Assembly (NCBI RefSeq): GCF_009720385.1
Contig: NZ_ML769301.1
Coordinates: 372,001-436,000, forward strand
Source: Catellatospora vulcania
GTDB taxonomy: Bacteria; Actinomycetota; Actinomycetes; Mycobacteriales; Micromonosporaceae
Direction of reading: 5' to 3'
DNA: 64,000 nt
Shown here: positions 63,698-64,000 of the stretch, in pieces
Numbering within the stretch: the first letter of the stretch is position 1
Layout of the letters: every line of letters begins with the position of its first letter
Made by a program: the position numbers and the translations under genes
Notes under the pieces: generated by a model
Database searches by the model: none
Told to the model about the DNA's origin: nothing
Seen by the model: only the letters and a program-made list of their open reading frames with translations

Positions 63698-64000
63698 ATG
63701 GCAGACAGCGACCTGACGAGCGCGGGCCGGCAGCCGAGGTCGAACGCGTGGCAGACGGCGCTCACCACGCTGCAGGAGGCCGAGCCGCCCTTCATCCCGG
63801 CGGGCGCCCACGCGATGACCGTGGTCATCGAGTATCCGCCCGGCGACCCCGGCACGCCGCCGCACCGGCACTCCGGTCCCGCGTTCGGCTACGTGCTGGA
63901 AGGCGAGATGCTGCTGGAGCTGGAAGGCGAGCCGGAGCGGGTCGTCCGCGCGGGCGAGGCGTTCTGGGAGGCGGGCGGCGACGTCATCCACTACCAGGAC
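63698..64000 (+). CDS. cupin domain protein (partial, runs off window end)
   Basis: 101 residues visible from the ATG at 63698, with a TTTTGGAGG site. The cupin first motif is TPPHRHSGPAFGYVLEGEM (metal ligands His56, His58, Glu69) with the second motif beginning at GGDVIHYQD (His98). Small monodomain cupins act as metalloenzymes or sugar/flavonoid-binding proteins; the reaction is unknown. It is in the same direction as the peroxidase, 66 nt after its stop codon. Confidence 0.8.
   Translation, partial: MADSDLTSAGRQPRSNAWQTALTTLQEAEPPFIPAGAHAMTVVIEYPPGDPGTPPHRHSGPAFGYVLEGEMLLELEGEPERVVRAGEAFWEAGGDVIHYQD

Overview
This is a gene-dense, very GC-rich window with near-universal G/C third codon positions, many GTG starts, AGGAG-type ribosome binding sites and a TTG start. 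These features, with twin-arginine substrate-binding proteins, AfsR/SARP-type and ECF41-type regulators and multi-domain secreted enzymes, point to a filamentous actinobacterium. Micromonosporaceae is my best guess, by inference only. I saw no rRNA, tRNA, transposase, prophage or CRISPR.

Layout. 1-7.2 kb: secreted carbohydrate-related proteins (a CBM-like C-terminus, then three DUF4832-type proteins, two ending in a near-identical FN3-FN3-beta-sandwich tail). 7.3-15 kb: GH15 trehalase/glucoamylase, a DUF389 membrane protein, a cyclase-family hydrolase, cytochrome bd oxidase (cydAB) and a membrane endo/exonuclease/phosphatase protein. 15-31 kb: a large AfsR-like SARP regulator divergent from an M23 peptidase with a repeat lectin-like domain, an S8 peptidase, a GH78 alpha-L-rhamnosidase behind a clear promoter plus LacI-type operator, a lone trpD, small membrane and stress proteins, and a sulfatase. 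31-37 kb: GH3 beta-glucosidase with an MFS transporter, divergent from a TetR regulator with an operator between them, then an AlkZ-like protein.

37-50 kb holds two organosulfur (alkanesulfonate-type) uptake loci. Each has ABC components and LLM flavin monooxygenases. Each main promoter carries the same inverted repeat, TCCTA-N9-TAGGA, placed exactly 22 nt before the first start codon. In the larger operon that first start codon begins a 30-codon ORF ending in a cysteine cluster (5 Cys in the last 12 residues), apparently leaderless. This looks like a cysteine-responsive attenuator. Between the two loci is a small acidic peptide made of two tandem repeats, overlapping a JmjC/cupin_4 dioxygenase gene. 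It is a candidate ribosomally made, oxygenase-modified peptide system and the strongest candidate for something undescribed.

50-60 kb: a second giant S8 peptidase, then a DosR/DevRS-like dormancy locus (membrane protein, response-regulator remnant, two Acg-type nitroreductase-like proteins, GAF histidine kinase, LuxR response regulator). Several DosR-like boxes lie in its intergenic gaps. 60-64 kb: a LysR effector domain without a helix-turn-helix divergent from a DUF5997 gene, an ECF41 sigma factor, a small acidic protein coupled to an animal-type haem peroxidase, and a cupin running off the end.
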